A stretch of 57,178 nucleotides of DNA from Peptococcaceae bacterium CEB3 (GTDB lineage Bacteria > Bacillota > Desulfitobacteriia > Desulfitobacteriales > Desulfitobacteriaceae), in contig LDXJ01000039.1 of the NCBI GenBank assembly GCA_001029295.1, forward strand, positions 1 through 57,178, in the 5' to 3' direction. The first letter of the stretch is position 1. The number at the start of each line of letters is the position of its first letter. The position numbers and the translations under genes are program-made. This document shows positions 17,737-26,025 of this stretch, piece after piece. Below the pieces are notes generated by a model. The model saw nothing but the letters and a program-made list of their open reading frames with translations, did no database searches and was not told the origin of the DNA.

Positions 17737-18906
17737 ATGTCAAAATTACTCCGGAAAAGACATATCGCGACCCTGATCGCGGTGATAACCGCATTTGGCC
17801 TTTTCCTAGGAGGGTGCGGATCTGGCGGGGGCTCCTCCACATCAGGTTCCTCAGGCAGTGGGACACTTGACATCGGTTGGGTCGCCCCACTGACGGGGAG
17901 CAGTGCCAATGATGGACAACAGATGCTCAACGGGGCTAAGCTGGCAGCGAAGGAGATTAATGATACAGGCGGGATTGATGGAAAGAAGATTAAGATCGTG
18001 GCTCAGGATGACAAGGCAGATCCTAAAGAGGCGGCCAATATTGCCAATATGTTTGCCGGAAACAAAAACTTGGTGGCTGTGCTGGGAAACTATAACAGTT
18101 CTTGTGGCTTAGCTGGGGCACCGGTCTATGATCAGGCCAAGTTGCCGATGATTCATGTCGGTACGTCACCGGTCTTTTCCGAACAGAATCATCCATATGT
18201 TTTTCGCATTTCAGTAACGGATGCTTTCCAAGGGAGTTTTGTCACGCAATGGATGTATGATGAAGGACATAAAAACGTAGCTATTATTTACGAAAATGAC
18301 GATTATGGCAGGGGTCTGAAAGACACGGTCAGTAGTGAAATGCGAAAATTGGGCGGTAAAGTGGCGGGTACATGGAGCTATATGTTAGGGCAAACAAGGG
18401 ATTACACAGCGATTTTGACAGACGTAAAGAATTCCGGGGCAGATGCCATTTTCATCGGTGGGCTGTACACGGAGGGAGCCCTGATAGGTAAACAAATGCA
18501 GGGGCTGGGCATTAAATTACCTGTGTACGGCACTGACGGCTTGTACGAAGAAAGCCTGATCAAGCTGGGTGGCAGTGCGGTTAATGGGTGGAAGGTTTCG
18601 GGTCTGTTTTTGCCCACGGAGAACGATCCCAAGCTGCAGAAATTCATAAAAAACTACCAGGCCGCTTACAAAAGCACGCCTGGAACGTATGCCGCCTTGG
18701 ACTTTGATGCGATGAACCTTTTAGCCAAGGTAATTAAGACGGTGGGAACGAGTCATGAGAAGATTCAAGCCTATTTGGTCAAAATGCCTGGGCCGTTTGA
18801 AGGAGTAACCGGTAATATCACCTTCAATGACCATCATGATGCCGTGCGTAAGACTTTGAAAAAATTGGTCGTCAAGAATGGCGAGTGGCAGTTATTTCAA
18901 AAGTAA
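17737..18906 (+). CDS. Branched-chain-amino-acid-type ABC substrate-binding lipoprotein (LivK-like)
   Basis: This 389-residue periplasmic-binding-protein family 6 lipoprotein has a signal ending in LGGCGSG. The mature domain begins DIGWVAPLTGSSANDGQQML, the usual LivK/LivJ opening, and includes YDEGHKNVAIIYENDDYG. The ATG at 17737 was chosen because AAGGAGGT lies upstream. Such proteins bind amino acids, amides or related zwitterions. Given the location, an amino-acid betaine or methylated amino acid is possible (inference). Nothing notable lies in 17587-17736 apart from a small TGCCA/TGGCA-like dyad near 17635. Confidence 0.9.
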   Translation: MSKLLRKRHIATLIAVITAFGLFLGGCGSGGGSSTSGSSGSGTLDIGWVAPLTGSSANDGQQMLNGAKLAAKEINDTGGIDGKKIKIVAQDDKADPKEAANIANMFAGNKNLVAVLGNYNSSCGLAGAPVYDQAKLPMIHVGTSPVFSEQNHPYVFRISVTDAFQGSFVTQWMYDEGHKNVAIIYENDDYGRGLKDTVSSEMRKLGGKVAGTWSYMLGQTRDYTAILTDVKNSGADAIFIGGLYTEGALIGKQMQGLGIKLPVYGTDGLYEESLIKLGGSAVNGWKVSGLFLPTENDPKLQKFIKNYQAAYKSTPGTYAALDFDAMNLLAKVIKTVGTSHEKIQAYLVKMPGPFEGVTGNITFNDHHDAVRKTLKKLVVKNGEWQLFQK

Positions 18907-18962
18907 AACCGCCTAGCTCCCTAGTGCCCGGCATTTGCGGGAAAGGGGTAGTTTCTATAGGT

Positions 18963-19006
18963 TTTCTTGGGCCGGACGTGCGCGTTTTCATTTCCGGCCT
19001 AAGAAA
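18963..19006 (+). terminator. Hairpin between livK-like and livH-like genes
   Basis: TTCTTGGGCCGGA (18964-18976) pairs with TCCGGCCTAAGAA (18993-19005) with one mismatch, followed by ATTTTC. In Liv operons such a hairpin commonly lets the binding protein be made in excess over the membrane parts, either by partial termination or by protecting the mRNA 3' end. Confidence 0.6.
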
Positions 19007-19035
19007 TTTTCATTGAAAGAGGGGGTAGCTCAGAT

Positions 19036-19911
19036 ATGGTTTGGCAACAGCTAATTAACGGTATCATGCTGGGAAGTGTCTATGCGCTCATCGCTTTGGG
19101 CTATACCATGGTTTACGGGGTGATGAAGTTCATCAATTTCGCTCATGGGGATGTCTATATGTGGGGAGCCTTTTTCGCCATGTTTCTGGCACGGTTCCTC
19201 GGCGGCCAATTTTTGCCGGTCCTGATATTAACCATGATCCTAACGGGAATCTTAGGGGTACTTGTGGAACGTGTTGCCTATAAACCGCTGCGCCGTGCTC
19301 CCCGCTTAGTTGTAACGACGAGTGCTCTTGGTATGTCGATTGTTCTGTCCAATTTGGCACGCCTGCTGATCGGCTCGGCGACCTATCCCATGCCTAAAGT
19401 TTTAGCAGTGCATGACTTTAAACTTGGGTCGTCTGCGGTTATCAACAATATTCAGATTCTAGTCTTGGTGACTGCAGTTATTTTGATGGTTCTGCTGAAT
19501 TGGTTCGTCAATCGCAGCCGATACGGAAGAGCCATACGGGCGGCCTCGGAGGATCAGGAAACTGCAGGGTTGATGGGGGTAAACATGGATAACGTAGTTT
19601 CGGTGACCTTTTTTGTTGGGTCGGCCCTAGGGGGTGCGGCTGGATTACTGGTAGGAATGTATTATGATGCCGTCTATTCTACCATGGGTTATGCTGCAGG
19701 GCTTAAAGCATTTACGGCTGCCATACTTGGCGGTATCGGAAGTATTCCTGGTGCCATGTTTGGCGGGTTGTTGTTGGGAATTGTCGAGAATTTCGCCGGT
19801 GCTTTTCTATCTAACTACCGGGACGGCATTGCTTTCCTGGTTATGATCTTAGTGCTTCTTTTTAGACCGGGTGGGCTCTTTAACGCAAAAATTTATCAGA
19901 AAAGAGTATGA
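19036..19911 (+). CDS. Liv-type ABC permease, LivH-like
   Basis: This 291-residue membrane permease of the LivH family has about eight hydrophobic segments. MVWQQLINGIMLGSVYALIALG is the standard opening (cited in part: INGIMLGSVYALIALGYTMV), and RAASEDQETAGLMGVN is the cytoplasmic ATPase-contact loop. It is the second gene of the Liv set and pairs with the LivM-like protein 12 bp downstream. GGGGGTAG precedes the ATG. Confidence 0.9.
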   Translation: MVWQQLINGIMLGSVYALIALGYTMVYGVMKFINFAHGDVYMWGAFFAMFLARFLGGQFLPVLILTMILTGILGVLVERVAYKPLRRAPRLVVTTSALGMSIVLSNLARLLIGSATYPMPKVLAVHDFKLGSSAVINNIQILVLVTAVILMVLLNWFVNRSRYGRAIRAASEDQETAGLMGVNMDNVVSVTFFVGSALGGAAGLLVGMYYDAVYSTMGYAAGLKAFTAAILGGIGSIPGAMFGGLLLGIVENFAGAFLSNYRDGIAFLVMILVLLFRPGGLFNAKIYQKRV

Positions 19912-19923
19912 GGGGGGACGGAT

Positions 19924-20883
19924 GTGAGCAAAAACAGGCTAATACAATACGTACTGCTTGTCATTATCCTCGTAACCGTTCCCCAGTTTATTAAGAACGA
20001 CTATGCTCTGCATTTACTGATTATGGTGGCAACTTATGGCATCCTCGTCCTGGGTTTAGAGATTATTCTTGGGCAAACAGGTTTATTTTCCCTTGGCCAC
20101 GCAGCCTTCTTTGGAATGGGTGCTTATACTTCAGCCCTTCTGGTCATGCGGCTGGGAGTGCCAATCTGGTTAGGGATAATTCTGGCCGTTTTAGCCAGCG
20201 GTATATTGGGATTTCTTTTGGGCTTTCCTACCCTGCGCCTGCGGGGGGATTACTTAGCAATTGCTACTCTTGGATTTGGTGAGATATTTGGCTTGATTTT
20301 GGTGAATTGGGACTCTTTGACTCACGGTCCTATGGGCATACCAGGTATAGTGCGGCCCCAGATTTTCGGGGTAGTATTTGATAAACACATGTATCTGTAT
20401 TTGGTCATAGCATTATTCATCTTGTCGTTAGCGGTTGCGTTCCGAATCAGCAATTCCTTTTTGGGAAGGGCTTTTCGGGCGGTCAGGGATGATGAAGACG
20501 CTGCGGAATTCCTTGGCATTCATATTTCCAAGTACAAAATTATCGCTTTTGTCATCGGCGGGATGTTTGCCGGCTTGGCCGGAGGCTTTTATGCCCACTA
20601 TGTCACGTTCATCAGTCCAGACAGTTTTAGTTATGAAGATTCCGAGACTCTTCTGGCTATGGTATTTCTGGGCGGGGCTGGAACCGTTGTTGGTCCGGTC
20701 GTTGGGGCGGTTGTTCTGGTTCTTTTGCCCGAGATTTTGAGCTTCATGGTACAGTGGCGCATGCTGGTCGTAGGAGTGATTATGGTGCTCGTAATGATTT
20801 TCCGCCCGCAAGGATTAATGGGTGGTGGGATGAGGTTTTTGAAACGAAAAAAGGAATTGGCCACTATGGCGGAAAAGGACTAA
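19924..20883 (+). CDS. Liv-type ABC permease, LivM-like
   Basis: This 319-residue membrane permease of the LivM family contains LGQTGLFSLGHAAFFGMGAY, the conserved first loop, and RAVRDDEDAAEFLGI, the ATPase-contact loop. The start is a GTG at 19924 after GGGGGACG; an ATG at 19922 is out of frame. It forms the heteromeric channel with the LivH-like protein. Confidence 0.9.
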   Translation: MSKNRLIQYVLLVIILVTVPQFIKNDYALHLLIMVATYGILVLGLEIILGQTGLFSLGHAAFFGMGAYTSALLVMRLGVPIWLGIILAVLASGILGFLLGFPTLRLRGDYLAIATLGFGEIFGLILVNWDSLTHGPMGIPGIVRPQIFGVVFDKHMYLYLVIALFILSLAVAFRISNSFLGRAFRAVRDDEDAAEFLGIHISKYKIIAFVIGGMFAGLAGGFYAHYVTFISPDSFSYEDSETLLAMVFLGGAGTVVGPVVGAVVLVLLPEILSFMVQWRMLVVGVIMVLVMIFRPQGLMGGGMRFLKRKKELATMAEKD

Positions 20884-20899
20884 AAGGTGGTGGCATGCG

Positions 20900-21682
20900 G
20901 TGATTCTGGAATTCGAACAAGCATCTGTGCATTTCGGCGGTGTTCGTGCCGTTGACCAAGTGAGCTCGCAAATCGAAGAGGGGAAGATAACCAGTATCAT
21001 CGGACCGAACGGAGCCGGAAAAACTACTCTATTCAATTTAATTACGGGTGCGTATAAGCTGACGCAGGGTGACATCAGATTTAGGGGAAAGTCCCTGGCC
21101 GGCTTGTCCGCCCATGTGATCCACAGCCTTGGTATTGCTAGGACCTTTCAAAACATCCGCTTATTTTCCAGTATGACGGTGTTGGAAAATGTCATGATCG
21201 GCACGCATTCTAAGCTAAAACCGAAGGTTCTTGATATTTTCGTTCCGGGTGCTTTCAAGCGCATTGAGGGCAATATGACAGGCTTGGCCGAAGAGGTTCT
21301 TGCTTCATTAGATCTGTCGCCTAAGGCGGGTTACCACGCTTCCACCTTGTCTTATGGGGAACAACGGCGGGTGGAGATTGCCAGGGCGTTGGTCAGTGAT
21401 CCCGAGATTGTCCTCCTCGATGAACCGTCAGCCGGGATGAATGTACGAGAAGCAAAAGAATTGATCGAGTTCATTTCCCGGATCAATAAGGAGCTGGGCA
21501 AGACGGTCATTGTGATTGAACACAATATGCGGGTGGTGCGGAATATTTCCGACAAGATTATCGTTCTTGACCATGGATGCAAGATAGCGGATGGAGTACC
21601 AGAAGAAGTGTTGCACAACCCAAAGGTAGTTGAGGCTTACTTGGGCCACAGTAAGCTGACCACGTATGCCCACGTTATGTGA
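20900..21682 (+). CDS. Liv-type ABC ATP-binding protein, LivG-like
   Basis: This 260-residue ATPase has Walker A GPNGAGKT, signature LSYGEQRR and Walker B IVLLDEPSAGMN, and the LivG-typical ARTFQNIRLF segment. The start is a GTG at 20900, preceded by AAAGGTGG. It is followed 12 bp later by the LivF-like gene. Confidence 0.9.
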   Translation: MILEFEQASVHFGGVRAVDQVSSQIEEGKITSIIGPNGAGKTTLFNLITGAYKLTQGDIRFRGKSLAGLSAHVIHSLGIARTFQNIRLFSSMTVLENVMIGTHSKLKPKVLDIFVPGAFKRIEGNMTGLAEEVLASLDLSPKAGYHASTLSYGEQRRVEIARALVSDPEIVLLDEPSAGMNVREAKELIEFISRINKELGKTVIVIEHNMRVVRNISDKIIVLDHGCKIADGVPEEVLHNPKVVEAYLGHSKLTTYAHVM

Positions 21683-21694
21683 AGGGGTGGGGAA

Positions 21695-22423
21695 ATGCTC
21701 AATGTCGAAAAAATAGTTGTCAGCTATGGAAATATCAAGGCTGTGCATGGGGTTTCCCTGACGGTTAACGACGGTGAGTTCGTTGTTCTAATCGGTAACA
21801 ACGGGGCCGGCAAAACCTCAACCCTGAAGGCTATCTGCGGGGTTAACCCCCCGAGCGGCGGGAAGGTAAACCTGAACGGGGAAGACATTACGGGGAAGCC
21901 CTCCCACAAGATAGCTGCCAAGAGAGTGGCTCTGGTTCCCGAAGGAAGACGTGTTTTTGCCGGTATGACAGTTAGGGAGAATCTTGACATGGGTGCGTTT
22001 TTACGCCGGGACAAAGGGGGCATAGAGAAAGACAGGGAGACAGTTTACGAACTGTTCCCGGTTCTGAGAGAGCGCTTCCGCCAGCCGGCGGGAACGCTTT
22101 CGGGGGGAGAGCAGCAAATGCTGGCTATAGGACGTGCCCTAATGGCTCAACCCAAATACTTGTTGCTGGATGAGCCCTCCTTGGGTCTGGCACCGATTAT
22201 GGTGGAAAACATTTTTGAAAAGATCATCCAGATTAATCGCCAGGGCATTTCCCTGCTAATGGTCGAACAAAACGCTTTTTTGGCGTTGTCGGTGGCCAAC
22301 CGCGGATATGTCATGGATTCGGGCGAGATTGTTTTGACAGGGACGGCCCAAGAACTCTTGGAAAACGACATGGTAAAAAGAGTTTATTTGGGAATGGATG
22401 AGACAGAAGAAATCCCAATATAG
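21695..22423 (+). CDS. Liv-type ABC ATP-binding protein, LivF-like
   Basis: This 242-residue ATPase has Walker A GNNGAGKT, signature LSGGEQQM and Walker B LLLDEPSLGLAP, with the LivF marker VPEGRRVFAGMTVRENL. It is the last gene of the Liv set. The next 379 bp hold no gene but carry a sigma-54 promoter. Confidence 0.9.
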   Translation: MLNVEKIVVSYGNIKAVHGVSLTVNDGEFVVLIGNNGAGKTSTLKAICGVNPPSGGKVNLNGEDITGKPSHKIAAKRVALVPEGRRVFAGMTVRENLDMGAFLRRDKGGIEKDRETVYELFPVLRERFRQPAGTLSGGEQQMLAIGRALMAQPKYLLLDEPSLGLAPIMVENIFEKIIQINRQGISLLMVEQNAFLALSVANRGYVMDSGEIVLTGTAQELLENDMVKRVYLGMDETEEIPI

Positions 22424-22577
22424 GATAAGTAATCCCAGGTTAGGACGGAGTTGGAATTGCGGAAGTCTTAAACCGCAACCCTCATGTCGCTGCGGAGTAT
22501 CCTAAAATGGGATGTCGTTCGGGAGGGGCAAGGCGCGCCATGCCCGCAAAAGGTGAATTTCAACGGACCGTCAGCAG

Positions 22578-22594
22578 TGGCATAAATTTTGCAT
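22578..22594 (+). promoter_or_regulatory. Sigma-54 (-24/-12) promoter of the second methyltransferase operon
   Basis: TGGCATAAATTTTGCAT has GG (22579-22580) and GC (22591-22592) ten bases apart and is almost the same as the promoter at 14555. Initiation near 22604 gives a ~200-base leader before the corrinoid protein gene at 22803. No gene is visible in 22424-22802. Confidence 0.75.
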
Positions 22595-22802
22595 TTTGGA
22601 TTGACCTATAGTGATACGTTGCCGTGATCAATCTTTTTGTAAGATTGGTCCAGCACGTTCGGCACAAAGATATCACCCTTTATGAAAGACTTCCATCGCG
22701 CTTTCCAGGCCGACGCGATCATGACGCAGCTAAGGGTGCACAAGTCAGAGTAAGGCACACAGGTTAATGAACAAATCTGGTTTTTTACGAGGAGGGTGGA
22801 AG

Positions 22803-23438
22803 ATGTCAAATTATTTTGGAGATCTTGCCCAAAGCGTGATTGCCGGCCGGCAGGAACAGGTGAAGGAACTGACTCGCCAAGCTCTTGATGCGGGAACAGG
22901 TCCGGTCGAGATTATCAACCAAGGGTTGATTGCCGGGATGAATGTTGTCGGGGCCCGCTTTAAGGTCGGACAGATGTTTGTTCCGGAGGTTCTGATGTCG
23001 GCTCGGGCGATGAACGGAGGCATGGAACTTGTCAAACCTTTGCTGGTGGGTCAGGAATTGCCTTCGGCCGGTAAAGTGGTGCTGGGCACGGTCAAAGGAG
23101 ATCTGCACGATATCGGCAAGAACCTGGTGGGCATGATGTTGGAGAGTGCGGGATTTACAGTTGTAAATCTGGGAGTTGATGCGGGTCCGGAGAAATTTCT
23201 GCAGGCCATTAAGGAGCACAAGCCCGGCGTCATCGGTATGTCGGCTCTGTTGACGACGACCATGCTGTCCATGAAGGATACGATTGAGGTGCTGAAAGAG
23301 GAGGGCTTAAGAAACAAAGTCAAAGTCATCGTGGGCGGGGCTCCCATATCCCAGGACTTTGCCGAGGAAATCGGGGCGGACGGGTTTGCGCCTGACGCAG
23401 CCTCGGCTACCGATCTCTGCAAGAAACTGCTGGCCTGA
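22803..23438 (+). CDS. Corrinoid protein, first copy of a near-identical pair
   Basis: This 211-residue MttC/MtgC-type corrinoid protein has the cap domain and the GDLHDIG cobalt-ligand motif, then SALLTTTM and VIVGGAPIS. I chose the ATG at 22803 (MSNYFGDLA) because GGAGGG is 7 bases upstream. It is the first gene after the sigma-54 promoter at 22578 and precedes an MttB-family gene. It differs from the copy at 25362-25997 at only a handful of residues. Confidence 0.92.
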   Translation: MSNYFGDLAQSVIAGRQEQVKELTRQALDAGTGPVEIINQGLIAGMNVVGARFKVGQMFVPEVLMSARAMNGGMELVKPLLVGQELPSAGKVVLGTVKGDLHDIGKNLVGMMLESAGFTVVNLGVDAGPEKFLQAIKEHKPGVIGMSALLTTTMLSMKDTIEVLKEEGLRNKVKVIVGGAPISQDFAEEIGADGFAPDAASATDLCKKLLA

Positions 23439-23588
23439 CAAAACAGGTGGTCCGGAAAAACGAAGAAACAGGAGAAACAAAGGAACAGAAAAAACGATGG
23501 AACAGGAGAGGAGAAGAAGCAGAAAAAGACGAATGACCTGAAAGACGAACGGTCCGAGAAAGTGAATACGGAAAGGAGAGAACGAATT

Positions 23589-25070
23589 TTGACGAGAAGT
23601 CAGTACGTACGAGCGAATTACCAAGTCAATGCCACTCCACAATTTCACGTGTTGAGCGAACACCAATGTGAGGACATTTATTACGGCGCTCTTGAGGCTT
23701 TGGAGCGGACCGGAGCGGAGGTACACAGCCAGACGGCCTTGCGGATTTTCCGGGAGGGCGGCTGCCGGGTTGACGGCAACCGGGTGCGTTTCCCGGCTCG
23801 TTTGGTGGAACGGGCTGTACGCAGCACCCCCTCGCGCGTGGTCATTTCGGACCGTGAGGGGCACAGGTCCATGTTTTTAGAAGGTAACAATGTCTATTAT
23901 GGACCGGGGCCAACGAACACCTACACCTTGGACCCTTTTACAGGGGAAAGGCGGCGGCCGAAAAAGTCTGATACGGTTCGGGCGGGAATTGTCTGTGATG
24001 CCTTACCCAACATAGCCTACGCTATGGATAACGGTACGCCCATGGATGTCACTCCCACTTTGGCAGACGTGCACGCCTTCCAGGCTTTGGTGGAGAACAC
24101 GGTGAAACCCATTATCCATTGGGGTTTCGGGATCGAGCAATATCAGGACATTGTTGATATGGCGGCGGCGGTGACGGGCAGTCTGGAGGAACTCCAACGA
24201 AATCCTTTTATTATTCTCTATTCGGAATCCAGCCCGCCTCTGCGTCATTCAGAGGAGGCAATTGACAAGGCTATATTTGCCGCAAAAACGGACATTCCGG
24301 TAATTTACACCCCATGCACGTTTTCTGGTGGAGTGGCTCCGGCCACAATGGCCGGCAGTCTGGTGATTTCAGTAGCCGATTTTTTGGTTGGACTTGTGGC
24401 CGGTCAGCTAGTGCGCGAGGGCGCTTCTTTCATCATGGGCGGGTTGATTTCCACAATGGATATGTCGAGTTCCATTTTATCCTACGGTGCCACGGAATTG
24501 AGTTTGCTCTCAGCGGGCCTTACCGACGTGGCGCGCTATATGAAGATACCTATGTTTAGTACGGGCGGCTGCACAGACTCCAAGGTAATTGACGTTCAGA
24601 TGGGCATTGAAGCGGCGTTTTCCATCTTGATTGCCGGATTGAGTGGTGCCAACGTTGTGCATGACTGCAATTACATGGAGTATGGGGCAACAGGATCGCT
24701 TGAGCTCATGGTGATGGACGACGAAATTATCGGCATGGTCAAGAAGATTCTCAAAGGTATCGAAGTAGATGACGAACACCTGGCAGTGGATGTCATTGAT
24801 GCGGTAGGACCGGGCGGTCATTTTTTAGGCGAGATGCACACCATGGCGCATTTTCGCGACTTTTGGGCTCCAACCCTGATCAATCGTCTCAGATACGACG
24901 GCTGGAAAGCCGAGGGGTCAAAAACGATGGGGCAACGGGTTAGGGAAAAGACGCAAAATATCATAAACACGCACGAACCAGAAAGACTACCCAAAGACGT
25001 GTTGCACCGGATCCAAGAGGTCGTGGACCGGGCGGAAGCACGGGAAGCGGCCAAGAAGATTTCCAAATAA
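23589..25070 (+). CDS. MttB family quaternary amine methyltransferase A (non-pyrrolysine)
   Basis: This 493-residue corrinoid-dependent methyltransferase has an MttB-superfamily TIM barrel. Landmarks are EGNNVYYGPGPTNTYTLDP, LPNIAYAMDNG, ATMAGS, FIMGGLISTMDM, STGGCTDSK, YMEYGATGSLE and VGPGGHFLGEMHT. No in-frame TAG exists, so it is pyrrolysine-free. It belongs to a different subgroup from mtgB (7862) and shares roughly half its residues with the protein at 26026, so its substrate probably differs from both. The TTG at 23589 was chosen because AAGGAG lies ten bases before it and the protein then aligns with its paralogue; a GTG at 23562 would add nine residues with no ribosome site. Confidence 0.88.
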   Translation: MTRSQYVRANYQVNATPQFHVLSEHQCEDIYYGALEALERTGAEVHSQTALRIFREGGCRVDGNRVRFPARLVERAVRSTPSRVVISDREGHRSMFLEGNNVYYGPGPTNTYTLDPFTGERRRPKKSDTVRAGIVCDALPNIAYAMDNGTPMDVTPTLADVHAFQALVENTVKPIIHWGFGIEQYQDIVDMAAAVTGSLEELQRNPFIILYSESSPPLRHSEEAIDKAIFAAKTDIPVIYTPCTFSGGVAPATMAGSLVISVADFLVGLVAGQLVREGASFIMGGLISTMDMSSSILSYGATELSLLSAGLTDVARYMKIPMFSTGGCTDSKVIDVQMGIEAAFSILIAGLSGANVVHDCNYMEYGATGSLELMVMDDEIIGMVKKILKGIEVDDEHLAVDVIDAVGPGGHFLGEMHTMAHFRDFWAPTLINRLRYDGWKAEGSKTMGQRVREKTQNIINTHEPERLPKDVLHRIQEVVDRAEAREAAKKISK

Positions 25071-25361
25071 CCCATAACGTTGACGCGGTGGAAGGGGTTA
25101 TTTTCAAAGTTGACGGCTAGGCCGCCGGCATAGTGGCCAAATGGCGAGACCGTTTAGTGCGCTTGTTGGGCTTATGCCGAAGATCGAGACTCTGGGATGA
25201 AGTCCATCCCTATTGAACCATGGCGTGCGGCGTCCACTTCTACTCGTAGAGGTTTGCAGATATCAGAGTCTCATGGTCGGATGAAAACACTTAAACTGAG
25301 TATTTTTCGGGATTCAAGATTTGAGATTGCAGATTCGAGATTGCGGATAGGAGGCCAACAG

Positions 25362-25997
25362 ATGTCAAATTATTTTGAAGATCTTGCTAAAAGCGTGATT
25401 GCCGGTCAGCAGGAACGGGTGAAGGAACTGACTCGCCAAGCTCTCGACGCGGGAACAGATCCGGTCGAGATTATCAACCAAGGGTTGATTGCCGGGATGA
25501 ATGTAGTGGGGGCCCGCTTTAAGGTCGGACAGATGTTTGTTCCGGAAGTCCTAATGTCGGCCCGGGCGATGAACGGGGGCATGGACCTCGTCAAACCTTT
25601 GTTGGTAGGCCAGGAATTGCCCTCGGCGGGTAAAGTGGTGCTGGGCACGGTCAAAGGAGACCTGCACGATATCGGCAAGAACCTTGTGGGCATGATGTTG
25701 GAGAGTGCGGGGTTCACGGTTGTCAACCTGGGAGTGGATGCTGGCCCGGATAAATTTCTTCAGGCCATTAAGGAGCACAAGCCCGGAGTCATCGGTATGT
25801 CGGCATTGTTAACGACGACCATGCTGTCTATGAAGGACACGATCGAAGTGTTGAAGGAGGAGGGTTTAAGAAACAAAGTCAAAGTCATCGTGGGCGGGGC
25901 CCCCATATCCCAGGATTTTGCAGAAGAAATCGGGGCGGACGGGTTTGCGCCTGACGCAGCCTCGGCCACCGATCTCTGCAAGAAATTGCTGGCCTGA
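25362..25997 (+). CDS. Corrinoid protein, second copy of a near-identical pair
   Basis: This 211-residue corrinoid protein is almost identical to the one at 22803-23438 (differences such as FED for FGD, TDP for TGP, MDL for MEL). It has the same GDLHDIG motif and start context (AGGAGG, ATG at 25362). High DNA similarity runs to the stop codon and slightly beyond. The preceding 25071-25361 holds no gene; it ends in a degenerate GATTTGAGATTGC/GATTCGAGATTGC repeat at ~25315-25350. Confidence 0.92.
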   Translation: MSNYFEDLAKSVIAGQQERVKELTRQALDAGTDPVEIINQGLIAGMNVVGARFKVGQMFVPEVLMSARAMNGGMDLVKPLLVGQELPSAGKVVLGTVKGDLHDIGKNLVGMMLESAGFTVVNLGVDAGPDKFLQAIKEHKPGVIGMSALLTTTMLSMKDTIEVLKEEGLRNKVKVIVGGAPISQDFAEEIGADGFAPDAASATDLCKKLLA

Positions 25998-26025
25998 AAA
26001 AACAAATACGGAAAGGAGGAGGACA

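Noticed and set aside
22424-22802. A cobalamin riboswitch ahead of the corrinoid operon
   Set aside because: I looked for the B12-box pattern here and before 1970, 7771 and 25362 and found none.
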